Positions 8,141 through 17,211 of a stretch of 64,000 nucleotides of DNA are shown piece after piece. Source of the stretch: Mitsuaria sp. 7. Its GTDB lineage: Bacteria; Pseudomonadota; Gammaproteobacteria; Burkholderiales; Burkholderiaceae_C. The stretch is from contig NZ_CP011514.1 of assembly GCF_001653795.1 (NCBI RefSeq), positions 248,001 to 312,000 of the forward strand, written 5' to 3'. The notes beneath the pieces were generated by a model. That model was not told the origin of the DNA and searched no databases. It saw only the letters and a list, made by a program, of their open reading frames with translations. Each line of letters starts with the position of its first letter. Within the stretch, counting starts at the first letter, position 1. Made by a program: the position numbers and the translations under genes.

Positions 8141-8779
8141 ATGAACTTTGCGCAGGATAAAGCTGGGTCATCGCGCGTGACTGGCATCGGCATCGTGATC
8201 GTCATCCACGTCCTGATCATCTGGGCGTTGGCGAGCGGTCTGGCGACCAAGATCAAGGAGGCCGTCAAGGGCCCGATCGACGTCAAGGTCGTCGAGGAAA
8301 AGGTGAAGCCGCCTCCTCCTCCCGACAAGGTCGTGCCGCCCCCGCCGGACATCAAGGCCCCGCCGCCGCCGTTCGTGCCGCCGCCGGAAGTCGTCGTGAC
8401 GGCTCCGCCGCCGGTGACGCAGGCGCCGGTGCTGCAGTCGGCGGCGACGCCGCCGCCGTCGGACTTCCGTCCGGCCCCGCCGCCCGCCGCACCCGCGCCG
8501 CCGGCTCCGCCGTCGGACAAGCCGCGGTCGGCGATCGGCAACTGCACCAAGATGGCCAAGCCCGAAATGCCGGCCCTGAACTGGAGCGGCACCGCGAGCT
8601 ACAAGGCGACCTTCACCGTCAAGGGCGGCAAGGTGGCTGACGTGACCTTCACCGCCTTGCGCGGCGCCAACGACCGCAAGGCCGAACGCGCGCTCAAGAA
8701 CGCCATCCAGGCGGCGCTGACGGAATACCAGTGCACGGACGCGATCCTCGAACAGGAATTCGTGTTCAACATGGAATGA
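8141..8779 (+). CDS. tonB: TonB energy-transducing protein
   Basis: This 212-residue protein has one N-terminal membrane anchor (GIGIVIVIHVLIIWALASG, residues about 15-33), a long proline-rich spacer of PPPP and KPPPPP units that spans the periplasm (about residues 55-125), and a compact C-terminal TonB_C-like domain ending in EFVFNME. The C-terminal domain contains two cysteines (NCTKM and YQCTD) that could form a disulfide. It passes proton-motive energy from ExbB/ExbD to outer-membrane receptors. The order tonB-exbB-exbD-exbD follows at short spacing, indicating one operon with the upstream receptor as the likely client. Confidence 0.9.
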   Translation: MNFAQDKAGSSRVTGIGIVIVIHVLIIWALASGLATKIKEAVKGPIDVKVVEEKVKPPPPPDKVVPPPPDIKAPPPPFVPPPEVVVTAPPPVTQAPVLQSAATPPPSDFRPAPPPAAPAPPAPPSDKPRSAIGNCTKMAKPEMPALNWSGTASYKATFTVKGGKVADVTFTALRGANDRKAERALKNAIQAALTEYQCTDAILEQEFVFNME

Positions 8780-8880
8780 TCCGCGGGACTGTCCCACCCG
8801 CGATCGATCGAACACGGGGCGCCTGACGCGCCCCGACCTCTCAACCTGAGTTCAAGACTTTTCTCGTAGGAGCACCCTCC

Positions 8881-9732
8881 ATGATCTCTCGTCTGTCTGC
8901 CTTGTTTGCGGCCGTCGCGTGCGCCGCGACCCTGGCCGTCTCCCCGCTGGCCGCCCAAGCGCAGGACCAGGCTGCCTCGGCCGCCGCCTCCGCCGCTGAC
9001 ACCGCCCCCGCTCCTGCCGACATCGCTCCCGCCGCCGTGTCCGAACCGGCCGCCGCCAAGCCGGTCGACAACCCGTACAGCCTGGGCAACATCGTCGCCC
9101 ACGGCAACGTGGTCGACCAGGCCGTGCTGGCCATCCTGGCCATCATGTCCATGGGCTCGTGGTACATCCTGTTCACGAAGCTGTGGGACACCTCGAAGAT
9201 CTCCCGCGAAGCCAAGGACGTCCGCGCGTCGTTCTTCAAGAAGGCTTCCCTGCAGGAAGGCCTGAAGAGCCTGAGCGAATCCGGTGCGTTCCGCTTCATC
9301 GCCCAGACCGGCGTGGAAGCGTCGGAGCACCATGAAGGCGCCCTGACCGAGAACATCGACCACAACACGTGGGTCACGATGAACATCGACCGCGCCGTGA
9401 GCGAAGTCAACACGCGTCTGCAAGGCGGCCTGGGCTTCCTGGCGACCGTCGGCTCGACCAGCCCCTTCATCGGCCTGTTCGGCACGGTGTGGGGCATCCT
9501 GCAGGCGCTGACGCAGATCGGCGTTGCCGGTCAGGCCTCGATCGACAAGGTCGCCGGCCCCGTGGGCGCCGCGCTGATCATGACCGCCATCGGTCTGGCC
9601 GTCGCCGTTCCGGCCGTGCTGGGCTACAACTGGCTGGTCAACCGCAACAAGACGGTCATGGGCCAGGTCCGTGCCTTCGCTGCTGACCTGCACGGCGTCC
9701 TGATGGGCAGCCGCAAGGTCGCAGGCCGCTAA
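8881..9732 (+). CDS. exbB: ExbB/MotA/TolQ-family proton channel
   Basis: The 283-residue protein begins with a signal-like hydrophobic segment and an Ala/Pro-rich stretch (residues about 1-60), as in ExbB proteins with an extra N-terminal helix. Three membrane helices of the MotA_ExbB domain follow. Hallmarks are LGFLATVGSTSPFIGLFGTVWGILQAL (about residues 182-208) and GAALIMTAIGLAVAVPAVLGYN. It forms the inner-membrane proton channel with ExbD and powers TonB. The ribosome binding site GGAG lies just before the ATG, and exbD follows after 28 bases. Confidence 0.93.
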   Translation: MISRLSALFAAVACAATLAVSPLAAQAQDQAASAAASAADTAPAPADIAPAAVSEPAAAKPVDNPYSLGNIVAHGNVVDQAVLAILAIMSMGSWYILFTKLWDTSKISREAKDVRASFFKKASLQEGLKSLSESGAFRFIAQTGVEASEHHEGALTENIDHNTWVTMNIDRAVSEVNTRLQGGLGFLATVGSTSPFIGLFGTVWGILQALTQIGVAGQASIDKVAGPVGAALIMTAIGLAVAVPAVLGYNWLVNRNKTVMGQVRAFAADLHGVLMGSRKVAGR

Positions 9733-9760
9733 TCCGCACCGCAGTTTCCGGAGACGCAAT

Positions 9761-10189
9761 ATGGGGATGAACGTAGGTTCGTCCGGTGGCGACGACGAAG
9801 TGGTCTCGACCATCAACACCACGCCCCTCGTGGACGTGATGCTGGTGCTCCTGATCATCTTCCTGATCACCGTGCCGGTGGTGACGCAGTCGGTGGGGGT
9901 GACCCTGCCGAAGGAGACGAACGTCGTCCGCGTCACCAAGCCGGAGAACATCGAAATCGCGGTGACCAAGGATGGCGACATCTATTGGGGCGTGCAGCCG
10001 GTTCCCGACGTGGAAACGCTGGTGGCCCGCCTCAAGAAGGTGGCGGTTCTGAATCCTCAGCCGGAAGTTCACATCCGCGGCGACGACAAGTCCCGCTATG
10101 AGAACGTGGGCAAGGTCATGGTGGCGTGCCAGCGCGCTGGCATCATGTCCATCAAGTTCGTCACCGAGCCGCCGGCTCGTGGTGGCTGA
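9761..10189 (+). CDS. exbD: ExbD biopolymer transport protein, first copy
   Basis: The 142-residue protein has a short cytoplasmic N-terminus, one membrane helix with the proton-carrying aspartate in NTTPLVDVMLVLLIIFLIT (D at about residue 26), and a periplasmic ExbD/TolR domain. It works with ExbB in the TonB motor. It is followed 12 bases later by a second, different exbD. This exbB-exbD1-exbD2 layout is known from Xanthomonas, where one of the two ExbD proteins is needed only for particular tasks. Confidence 0.93.
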   Translation: MGMNVGSSGGDDEVVSTINTTPLVDVMLVLLIIFLITVPVVTQSVGVTLPKETNVVRVTKPENIEIAVTKDGDIYWGVQPVPDVETLVARLKKVAVLNPQPEVHIRGDDKSRYENVGKVMVACQRAGIMSIKFVTEPPARGG

Positions 10190-10201
10190 AGGAGCTGAAA
10201 C

Positions 10202-10633
10202 ATGGGTATGAACGTTGGAAGCTCCAGCGGCAGTGACGAGCCGGAAACGATGCTCGACGTCAACACGACGCCGCTGATCGACGTGATGCTGGTGCTGCTG
10301 GTGATGCTGATCATCACCATCCCGATCCAGCTGCACTCGGTCAACCTGGACATGCCGCCGCCGAACAACAACCCGCCGCCCAACGAGCCGGTCGTCCACG
10401 AAGTGGCGATCGACTTCGACGGCACGGTGTTCTGGGACGGCGCCGCGGTGCCGAACCATGCGGCGCTGGAGGCCAAGATGACCGAGGTCGCCGCGATGCC
10501 GGACCAGCCCGAGGTGCACATCAAGCCGAACAAGCTGGCCGAGTACGGTTACGTGGCCAATGTGATGGCATCGGCGCAGCGCCTGGGCGTCAAGAAAATG
10601 GCGATGGTCGGGAACGAGCAGTTCCTGAACTGA
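10202..10633 (+). CDS. exbD: ExbD biopolymer transport protein, second copy
   Basis: The 143-residue protein starts MGMNVGSSSGSDEPE, nearly the same as the start of the first ExbD, and keeps the membrane aspartate in NTTPLIDVMLVLLVMLII. Its periplasmic part differs, with a proline/asparagine stretch PPPNNNPPPNEPVV after the helix. The shared N-terminus and adjacent position point to tandem duplication followed by divergence. The two may form mixed ExbD dimers or serve different clients. A terminator follows. Confidence 0.92.
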   Translation: MGMNVGSSSGSDEPETMLDVNTTPLIDVMLVLLVMLIITIPIQLHSVNLDMPPPNNNPPPNEPVVHEVAIDFDGTVFWDGAAVPNHAALEAKMTEVAAMPDQPEVHIKPNKLAEYGYVANVMASAQRLGVKKMAMVGNEQFLN

Positions 10634-10666
10634 GCCGGATGACCGCCTGATCGGTGTCTGACCAGA

Positions 10667-10700
10667 ACGCGCCTGCCCGAAAGGGCGGCGCGTTTTTCTT
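10667..10700 (+). terminator. Terminator after the tonB-exbBDD operon
   Basis: A GC-rich stem (ACGCGCC...GGCGCGT with an inner CCC-GAAA-GGG hairpin and one bulged base) is followed by TTTTTCTTCTTT. It separates the tonB operon from the next gene, although that gene begins immediately afterwards. Confidence 0.8.
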
Positions 10701-10717
10701 CTTTGGAGAGCAAGCAA

Positions 10718-11968
10718 ATGAAATTCAAACTGCTGGCAACCGCCGCTGTCGGCGCCGCCGCGCTGGTGCTGGGCTCCACGCCTGAAGGCGGCCTGAGCGT
10801 CCTGTCCCAGGCCGCCGCGCAGGTGCGCCCCGCCGCGGGCAAGCCGCTGCAGGAAGCCTCGAACCTGCTGAAGGCCGGCAAGGCGCAGGAAGCCATGGCC
10901 AAGATCCGCGAAGCCGAAGCGGTGCCGGGGCGCAATGCCGACGAGAACAACACGCTGGAAGGTCTGCGCCTGTCCGCGGCCTCGCGTCTTGGCGATGCCG
11001 ACGCCATGGTCAAGGCCTATGACGCGCTGACCGCCGCCGGCAAAATGCCGGCCGCCAACAAGCTGCCGACGATGGAAGCCATCGCCGGCACCTACCTGCG
11101 CGCGGGCAACGGCGCCAAGGCGCTGGAGTGGGTCAACAAGTACAACGCCGCCGGCGGCAACAGCCCGGCGATGAAGCAGGTCCAGGCTGCGGCGCAACTG
11201 CGCTCGGGCGACGTCACCACGATCCTCAAGGACACGCTGGCCGACATCTCCGCCGACGAGAAGGCGGGTCGCACGCCGTCCCAGGACAAGCTGAACACGG
11301 CGCTGTGGGCGGCCAACAAGAAGGGCGACGGCGGCACGGAATCGGTGCTGATCCAGAAGCTGCTGAACTACTACCCGACCAAGCAGCTGTGGGCGCAGTC
11401 GCTGGGCACGCTGCAGGCCAAGAAGGGCTTCGCCGCCGGTCGCTACCAGGTCGACGTGCTGCGTCTGCGTCTGGTCACCGAGAACATGGCCGGCGCCAAC
11501 GACTACATGGAGCTGGCCCAGCTCGCCGGTGCCGCCGGTTATCCGGAAGAAGGCAAGAAGGTGCTGGACAAGGGCTTCGCCGCCGGCGTCCTGAAGCCGA
11601 CCGACGACAACGCGCGTCCGAAGCGTCTTGCCGACCTGCTGGACAAGCGCATCGCCGAAGCCAAGGCCGGCGCGGCCGAAGCCGAGAAGGCCGCCCGCGG
11701 CGCCCGTGAAGGCGACGAACTGGTGAAGGTCGGTTTCGCGCAGGTGCAGCGCGGCGAGGCCGCCGCCGGCATCAAGCTGATGGAAGAAGGCATCGCCAAG
11801 GGCAACCTGAAGCGTCCGGACGACGCCAAGCTCTACCTGGGCCTGGCGCAGTTCCTGGGCGGCGACAAGGCCAAGGCGCAAGCCACGTGGCGCACCGTCA
11901 AGGGCACCGACGGCTCGGCCGACCTGGCCGGCCTGTGGACTGTCTACTCGCGCAGCGCGAAGCACTGA
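10718..11968 (+). CDS. Exported tetratricopeptide-like protein of unknown function
   Basis: The ATG at 10718 is preferred over an upstream TTG because GGAGAG lies 8 bases before it and it directly opens a signal peptide (MKFKLLATAAVGAAALVLG). The 416-residue product is rich in alanine, lysine and short helical repeats. Examples are EASNLLKAGKAQEAMAKIREA, ELAQLAGAAGYPEEGKKVLDKGF and GEAAAGIKLMEEGIAKGN, which look like degenerate TPR/Sel1 helical pairs. It is probably periplasmic. Its position right behind tonB-exbB-exbD-exbD suggests a role near the TonB system or the cell envelope, but no function is assigned. A very strong terminator follows. Confidence 0.75.
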   Translation: MKFKLLATAAVGAAALVLGSTPEGGLSVLSQAAAQVRPAAGKPLQEASNLLKAGKAQEAMAKIREAEAVPGRNADENNTLEGLRLSAASRLGDADAMVKAYDALTAAGKMPAANKLPTMEAIAGTYLRAGNGAKALEWVNKYNAAGGNSPAMKQVQAAAQLRSGDVTTILKDTLADISADEKAGRTPSQDKLNTALWAANKKGDGGTESVLIQKLLNYYPTKQLWAQSLGTLQAKKGFAAGRYQVDVLRLRLVTENMAGANDYMELAQLAGAAGYPEEGKKVLDKGFAAGVLKPTDDNARPKRLADLLDKRIAEAKAGAAEAEKAARGAREGDELVKVGFAQVQRGEAAAGIKLMEEGIAKGNLKRPDDAKLYLGLAQFLGGDKAKAQATWRTVKGTDGSADLAGLWTVYSRSAKH

Positions 11969-11993
11969 TCCCGACCCCGTCGCGATCAACGAC

Positions 11994-12025
11994 AAGGCCT
12001 CCCGGCTCGCGCCGGGAGGCCTTTT
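11994..12025 (+). terminator. Strong terminator after the exported TPR-like gene
   Basis: A 13-bp perfect stem (AAGGCCTCCCGGC / GCCGGGAGGCCTT) with a TCGC loop is followed by a T tract. Confidence 0.9.
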
Positions 12026-12091
12026 CAATTGGTGCTGCCGAATCCTGCGTGGAGGCCGGCATTGCCGCGATATCGCGGCCGGTACGTCGAT

Positions 12092-12850
12092 TTACTTCGG
12101 TGCCATGCGGATCGCGCCGTCCAGGCGGATCACTTCACCGTTGAGCATGTCGTTGGTGACGATCTGGTGGACCAGCTTGGCGTAGTCCTCCGGACGGCCC
12201 AGGCGGGACGGGAAGGGCACGCTGGCGGCCAGCGCGTCCTGCACGTCCTGCGGCATGCCGAAGAGCATCGGCGTGCCGAAGATGCCGGGCGCGATCGTCA
12301 TGTTGCGGATGCCGTTGCGCGCCAGGTCCCGCGCGATCGGCAGCGTCATGCCCACGACGCCGCCCTTGGAGGCCGCATAGGCCGCCTGGCCCATCTGGCC
12401 GTCATAGGCGGCCACCGAGGCCGTGGAGATCAGCACGCCGCGCTCACCGGTGGCTTCCGGTTCGTTCCTGCTCATGGCTTCGGCGGCCAGGCGGATCATG
12501 TTGAAGCTGCCCACGAGGTTGACCGTGATCACCTTCGAGAAGGTCGCCAGCGCATGCGCGCCGTCCTTGCCGACGGTCTTCGCGGCCGGCGCGATGCCGG
12601 CGCAGTTCACCAGGCCCATCAGCTTGCCCAGCGAGACGGCCTTGGCCACGGCCGCCTGGGCATCGGCTTCCTGGCTGACGTCGCACTTCACGAAGGCGCC
12701 GTTCAGCTCCTTGGCGAGCGCCTCGCCACGTTCGACCTGCAGGTCGGCGATGACGACCGTCGCGCCTTCGCGCGCCAGCATGCGGGCCGTGCCTTCGCCG
12801 AGGCCCGAAGCGCCGCCGGTGACGATGAAGACCTTGTTCGCGATGTCCAT
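12092..12850 (-). CDS. SDR-family 3-hydroxyacyl-CoA dehydrogenase (2-methyl-3-hydroxybutyryl-CoA dehydrogenase type)
   Basis: The 252-residue short-chain dehydrogenase has the NAD-binding glycine motif [12 protein letters not shown] near the N-terminus, NCAG, and the catalytic Ser...Tyr-x3-Lys ([23 protein letters not shown]). The pattern [41 protein letters not shown] is characteristic of the type-II 3-hydroxyacyl-CoA dehydrogenase (HSD17B10-like) branch. That branch acts on 2-methyl-3-hydroxybutyryl-CoA in isoleucine breakdown or on short 3-hydroxyacyl-CoAs. It is a single gene with GAAGGAGAC upstream of the ATG. A perfect palindrome lies about 30 bases before the start (separate entry), so it is probably under a degradative-pathway repressor. 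Confidence 0.85.
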   Translation of the reverse strand: MDIANKVFIVTGGASGLGEGTARMLAREGATVVIADLQVERGEALAKELNGAFVKCDVSQEADAQAAVAKAVSLGKLMGLVNCAGIAPAAKTVGKDGAHALATFSKVITVNLVGSFNMIRLAAEAMSRNEPEATGERGVLISTASVAAYDGQMGQAAYAASKGGVVGMTLPIARDLARNGIRNMTIAPGIFGTPMLFGMPQDVQDALAASVPFPSRLGRPEDYAKLVHQIVTNDMLNGEVIRLDGAIRMAPK

Positions 12851-12880
12851 GGATGTCTCCTTCCGAATTGTTGGTTGCCG

Positions 12881-12896
12881 TTGACGTAAACGTCAA
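12881..12896. promoter_or_regulatory. Palindromic operator upstream of the SDR gene
   Basis: TTGACGTAAACGTCAA is an inverted repeat with 6-bp arms and 4 central bases, 30 bases upstream of the SDR start codon. From memory it resembles the operators of MerR-family regulators of branched-chain amino acid breakdown (LiuR type), which would fit an isoleucine-degradation dehydrogenase. The regulator itself is not in the window. Confidence 0.55.
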
Positions 12897-12904
12897 TTGT
12901 CGAC

Positions 12905-12933
12905 GAAAAAATGGCGGCCACGCGGGCCGCCAT
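12905..12933 (-). terminator. Terminator after adk
   Basis: On the minus strand a 9-10 bp stem (ATGGCGGCC / GGCCGCCAT) is followed by TTTTTTCG. It lies just after the adk stop codon and before the SDR gene, so the SDR gene has its own promoter. Confidence 0.85.
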
Positions 12934-12953
12934 GGTCACAGGTCGGGGTGGGT

Positions 12954-13754
<801 letters not shown>

Positions 13755-14513
13755 TCAGCTTGTCATCAGCCTTCTGACGCGTTCGAGGTCCTCGGGCGTG
13801 TCCACGCCGGGGCCGGGTCGTTCGGCGCTGACATGCACCGCGATGCGCTCGCCGTGCCACAGCACGCGCAGTTGCTCGAGCGCCTCGATCTGCTCGAGCG
13901 GCGACACCGCCAGCGTCGGGAAACGACGCAGGAAGCCGGCGCGGTAGGCATACAGCCCGACGTGGCGGAGCACGGTCTCGGGCTTCACGCGGGCGCCGCC
14001 GCCGGGCGCGTCGCGCCACCACGGGATCGGGGCGCGGGAGAAGTACAAGGCCAATCCCTGGGCATCGGTGACCAGCTTGACGACGTTCGGATTCGCGAAC
14101 TCGGCGTCGTCGGCTATCGCGTGCGCGACGGTGGCCATCGCGCACTGCGGCTTGGCGGCGAGCAGGTCCGCGCAGGCGCGGATCATCTCCGGCGCGATCA
14201 GCGGCTCGTCGCCCTGCACGTTCACGACCAGCGCGTCATCCGGCAACCCGAGTTGCTCGACGGCTTCCGCCAGGCGATCGCTGCCGCTGGCGTGGTCGGC
14301 GCGCGTCATCAGCGCGCGGATGCCGTGGGCCTCGCACGCGGCTTTTACCTCGACGGCGTCCGTCGCGACGACGACCTGTGCCGCGCCGGCCAGCGCCGCG
14401 CGTCGCGCCACCTGCACGATCATCGGCGCGCCGGCGATGTCGGCCAGCGGTTTGTTGGGCAGGCGCGTCGACGCCAGCCGGGCCGGGATGACGATGTGGA
14501 AACCGGCGCTCAC
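13755..14513 (-). CDS. kdsB: 3-deoxy-manno-octulosonate cytidylyltransferase
   Basis: KdsB activates Kdo as CMP-Kdo for lipopolysaccharide core synthesis. The 252-residue product begins at a GTG with [25 protein letters not shown], the nucleotide-binding signature. [21 protein letters not shown] and [12 protein letters not shown] follow. The GTG overlaps the stop codon of the Trm112-like gene by GTGA, indicating translational coupling. A longer frame upstream would run through the preceding gene and is rejected. It belongs to the envelope cluster exbB-exbD-lpxK-Trm112-kdsB. Confidence 0.95.
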   Translation of the reverse strand: MSAGFHIVIPARLASTRLPNKPLADIAGAPMIVQVARRAALAGAAQVVVATDAVEVKAACEAHGIRALMTRADHASGSDRLAEAVEQLGLPDDALVVNVQGDEPLIAPEMIRACADLLAAKPQCAMATVAHAIADDAEFANPNVVKLVTDAQGLALYFSRAPIPWWRDAPGGGARVKPETVLRHVGLYAYRAGFLRRFPTLAVSPLEQIEALEQLRVLWHGERIAVHVSAERPGPGVDTPEDLERVRRLMTS

Positions 14514-14713
14514 AGGGTGTCGCCGTCGGCGTCCGTGGCGCGGGCCTCGTTGGCCAGCATGATCGGAATGCCGTCGCGGATCGGGAAGGCCAGGCGGTCT
14601 GCCGGGCACAGCAGTTCGCGGTCCGGCAGGCCGCTATCGGCGGCGTTGCGGCGGTCGTCCAGCGGGCCCTTGCAGACGGGGCACACCAGCATCTCAATCA
14701 GTCGATGGTCCAT
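14510..14713 (-). CDS. Trm112-family small zinc-ribbon-like protein (YcaR/UPF0434)
   Basis: This 67-residue protein starts [18 protein letters not shown] with the CPxCKGPL signature. [20 protein letters not shown] follows, the hallmark of the YcaR/UPF0434 group. Eukaryotic Trm112 is an activating partner of methyltransferases; the role of the short bacterial protein is not settled. The ATG at 14713 is chosen because it fits the family start. The start lies inside the lpxK tail (20-base overlap) and the stop overlaps kdsB, so all three are translationally coupled. The gene is usually found between lpxK and kdsB in proteobacteria. Confidence 0.9.
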   Translation of the reverse strand: MDHRLIEMLVCPVCKGPLDDRRNAADSGLPDRELLCPADRLAFPIRDGIPIMLANEARATDADGDTL

Positions 14714-15749
14714 GGGGGAGCAGCCGCCGCAGCTCGCGCTGCAACGCCTCTTCAAAAGCGGGTTCGGGGCGGAAGTCTAGCGCCACCACCCAGATGCGGC
14801 AGCCCTGCAGCGCCTCCGGGCGCAACTTGACGGCGTCCTTCTCGGTGATGACGACCTCGTCGGTGCGGGCCCACGGCAGCGGGTCCAGCGACGCGTGGTC
14901 GGGCAGCGCCAGCGCGCGGAAGTTCAGGCCCTGTTCGCCCAGCATGTCGAAGAAGCGCTGCGGCCGGGCCAGGCCGGCCGCGGCCAGCAGCGGCTTGCCG
15001 CGCAGCGCGTGCAGCCGCTCCAGGCGACCCGGTTCCCCGCGCCACCAGTCGGCCAGGGCCACGGCGCCGGCCAGTTGCCGGGTGCCGACGTAGCCGGGCA
15101 GGGCGGTGCTGGGCCGGCCGGTGCTGTAGAGCACCAGCGTGTCCGACGAGGAGCCCGGCGGCGGCGGCAAGGCCCGCGCCTGACGCAGCGGTCCGGCGGG
15201 CAGCAGGCGGCCATTGCCGAGGCCGCGTTCGTCGAACACGAGCACGCTGAGCTGCCGCGGCAGCCGCCAATGCTGCAGGCCGTCGTCGGACACCAGCACC
15301 TGGATTCCGGGGTCGGCCTCAAGCAGCGCACGCGCCGCCGCGATGCGGTCGCGGCCGACCGCGACCGGCACGCCGGCGCGCAGCTTGATCAGCAGGGGTT
15401 CATCGCCGACGTCCTCCGCGCGGTCGCCGTCGGCGATCACGCGGACCTGCGCGTCGTCCGCGCGGCCGTAGCCGCGGGAGATCACGCCGGCGCGGAGGTC
15501 CATGCGCCGGAGCGTGTCCAGCAGGGCGAGCGTCGTGGGGGTCTTGCCGGCGCCGCCGACGACCCAGTTGCCGACGACGATCACCGGCACGGGCAGCTTT
15601 TCGGCCTTCTTCAGGCCGAAGCGGTACAGCGCCACGCGCAGCCGCAGCACCGCGCCGTGCAGCGCGGCCAGTGGCCGCAGCAGGTGGGCGAGGCGGTCAT
15701 CGTCGCGCCAGGCGCGCTGCAGCCGATCCTCCAGGGCCGGCCGGGTCAT
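14694..15749 (-). CDS. lpxK: Tetraacyldisaccharide 4'-kinase
   Basis: LpxK phosphorylates the 4' position of the lipid A disaccharide at the inner membrane. The 351-residue product has an N-terminal amphipathic/hydrophobic segment ([16 protein letters not shown]), the P-loop-like [19 protein letters not shown] (about residues 59-77), [14 protein letters not shown] and [10 protein letters not shown] (the catalytic DDGxQ), and a C-terminal TEKDAVK. Its length is normal. It lies 25 bases downstream of the exbD-like gene and overlaps the next gene, forming one envelope operon. Confidence 0.95.
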   Translation of the reverse strand: MTRPALEDRLQRAWRDDDRLAHLLRPLAALHGAVLRLRVALYRFGLKKAEKLPVPVIVVGNWVVGGAGKTPTTLALLDTLRRMDLRAGVISRGYGRADDAQVRVIADGDRAEDVGDEPLLIKLRAGVPVAVGRDRIAAARALLEADPGIQVLVSDDGLQHWRLPRQLSVLVFDERGLGNGRLLPAGPLRQARALPPPPGSSSDTLVLYSTGRPSTALPGYVGTRQLAGAVALADWWRGEPGRLERLHALRGKPLLAAAGLARPQRFFDMLGEQGLNFRALALPDHASLDPLPWARTDEVVITEKDAVKLRPEALQGCRIWVVALDFRPEPAFEEALQRELRRLLPHGPSTD

Positions 15750-15774
15750 GTCCGGTCCCGGGCCATGGTGGCGG

Positions 15775-16188
15775 TCATTGCGGCTTGTTGGCCGCGAAGG
15801 TCAGTCGCGTGAGGTTGGCGCGGCGGGCCGCGTCCATCGCGTTGACCACCGCCTGGTGCGGCGTGGCCGCGTCGGCGGAGATGATCACGACCGGCTCCTG
15901 CTTGCCCTGCGCGGACTGCAGCAGCGCGGCGGTCAGCAGGTCCACGCTGCGGCCCTCGACGGCGTTGCGGTCGATCGAGTACCGGCCGTCCGCCGAGACC
16001 GCCACGATGATCTCCGCCGGCCGCTCCTTGAGCTGCTGGGCATCGGCGGTGGGCAGCGTGAGCTGGAGCTCGGTGAACTTCGAGTACGTCGTCGACAGCA
16101 TCAGGAAGATCAGCACGACGAGCAGCACGTCGATGAACGGGATCAGGTTGATCTCCGGTTCCTCGCCCTGGCGACGGCGGAACTTCAT
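15775..16188 (-). CDS. exbD: ExbD/TolR-family protein linked to lpxK
   Basis: The 137-residue protein has one membrane helix with the conserved aspartate in INLIPFIDVLLVVLIFLML (D20) and a periplasmic TolR/ExbD domain ending in NLTRLTFAANKPQ. Its ATG overlaps the stop of the upstream exbB as ATGA. This pair is separate from the tonB-linked set at 8.1-10.6 kb and belongs to the exbB-exbD-lpxK order common in beta- and gammaproteobacteria. It energises an envelope process, but the client is not shown by the sequence. Confidence 0.92.
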   Translation of the reverse strand: MKFRRRQGEEPEINLIPFIDVLLVVLIFLMLSTTYSKFTELQLTLPTADAQQLKERPAEIIVAVSADGRYSIDRNAVEGRSVDLLTAALLQSAQGKQEPVVIISADAATPHQAVVNAMDAARRANLTRLTFAANKPQ

Positions 16189-16883
16189 GCCTTGGCCTTC
16201 CCCGATGCGGGCGCGGCGACCGGCGGCGGCACGGTGGCCGGGCCGGCATGGACGCCAGAAGGCATCGCGCGGTTCACCAGGTGGGTCAGCAGCCGCTCGC
16301 TGGCCTGCTCCATGTCGACGACATAGGACTCGATGCGACCGCGGAAGTAGCGGTAGAACATCAGCGACGGGATCGCGACCACGAGGCCGAACGCGGTGTT
16401 GTACAGCGCGATCGAGATGCCGTGCGCCAGCAGCGCCGGGTTGTTGCCGCCTGGGCCGGGGCTCTGGCTGCCGAAGATCTCGATCATGCCGACCACGGTG
16501 CCCAGCAGGCCCAGCAGCGGGGCCGCCGCGGCGATCGTGCCCAGCGTGTTGAGGTAGCGCTCCATCTGGTGGATCGCATGGCGGCCGGCCAGTTCGAAGG
16601 ACTGGCGCAGGCGGGTCTCCCCGGCGCGCGGATCGGCCTGCGAGGTGCGCAGGCCGGCGGCCAGGACCTGACCCAGCAGCGAGTTCTCGGCGAGCTTGCC
16701 GACGACTTCGCCGCTCGGGATCTGGAGCTGGGTCACGCCGAGGACTTCCTCGATCAGGCTGGGCGGCGCGACGCGCGCGGCACGCAGGCTGACCACGCGC
16801 TCGATGATCAGCGCCAGGGCCACGACGGAACACAGCAGCAAGGGCCAGATCGGCCAGCCGGCGGCTTGTATGATCGAAAACAA
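16185..16883 (-). CDS. exbB: ExbB/MotA/TolQ-family proton channel linked to lpxK
   Basis: The 232-residue protein has an N-terminal membrane helix (SIIQAAGWPIWPLLLCSVVALALIIER) and the MotA_ExbB core (LGTIAAAAPLLGLLGTVVGMIEIF and NPALLAHGISIALYNTAFGLVVAIPSLMFYRYF). No ATG suits the family start. A TTG at 16883, preceded by GGAGGGATAGCC, gives the expected LFSIIQ beginning and is taken as the start. The C-terminus ends in an Ala/Pro-rich tail. It forms a proton channel with the coupled ExbD downstream. Confidence 0.9.
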   Translation of the reverse strand: MFSIIQAAGWPIWPLLLCSVVALALIIERVVSLRAARVAPPSLIEEVLGVTQLQIPSGEVVGKLAENSLLGQVLAAGLRTSQADPRAGETRLRQSFELAGRHAIHQMERYLNTLGTIAAAAPLLGLLGTVVGMIEIFGSQSPGPGGNNPALLAHGISIALYNTAFGLVVAIPSLMFYRYFRGRIESYVVDMEQASERLLTHLVNRAMPSGVHAGPATVPPPVAAPASGKAKA

Positions 16884-17211
16884 GGCTATCCCTCCGTACG
16901 GGCATCTCCGGCCCGGCGGCGCATTATGGCGCCCCGCGACGGCCCCGCCGACCACTCCGGACCCTCATCACAAGCCCTTACAAACATCCACCGTTCCTGT
17001 GGATAACTTTGTGGGCAACTGGTCTTGGAACCGCGCCAGGGCCCGTCGCCAAACAGCAAGGATTAGCCTGCTCCAAAAAAAGGCAGGAAAAAGCTTTTGA
17101 AAAACAAGCGCTTATCGATCTGTGACGCGGGCATGACGGCCAATATGGCCCGCGGAGCCAGCATTGACGCGGCTGTGGAGTTCCGGACCCGCGCCAGCAT
17201 TGGGTTTGCGC

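Noticed and set aside
7842..8144. 100-codon plus-strand frame before tonB
   Set aside because: There is no ribosome binding site, its content is unlike a protein family, and it ends over the tonB start.
9656..12028. 790-codon minus-strand open frame opposite exbD and the exported repeat gene
   Set aside because: It is antisense to well supported genes, spans their terminators and shows no recognisable domain.
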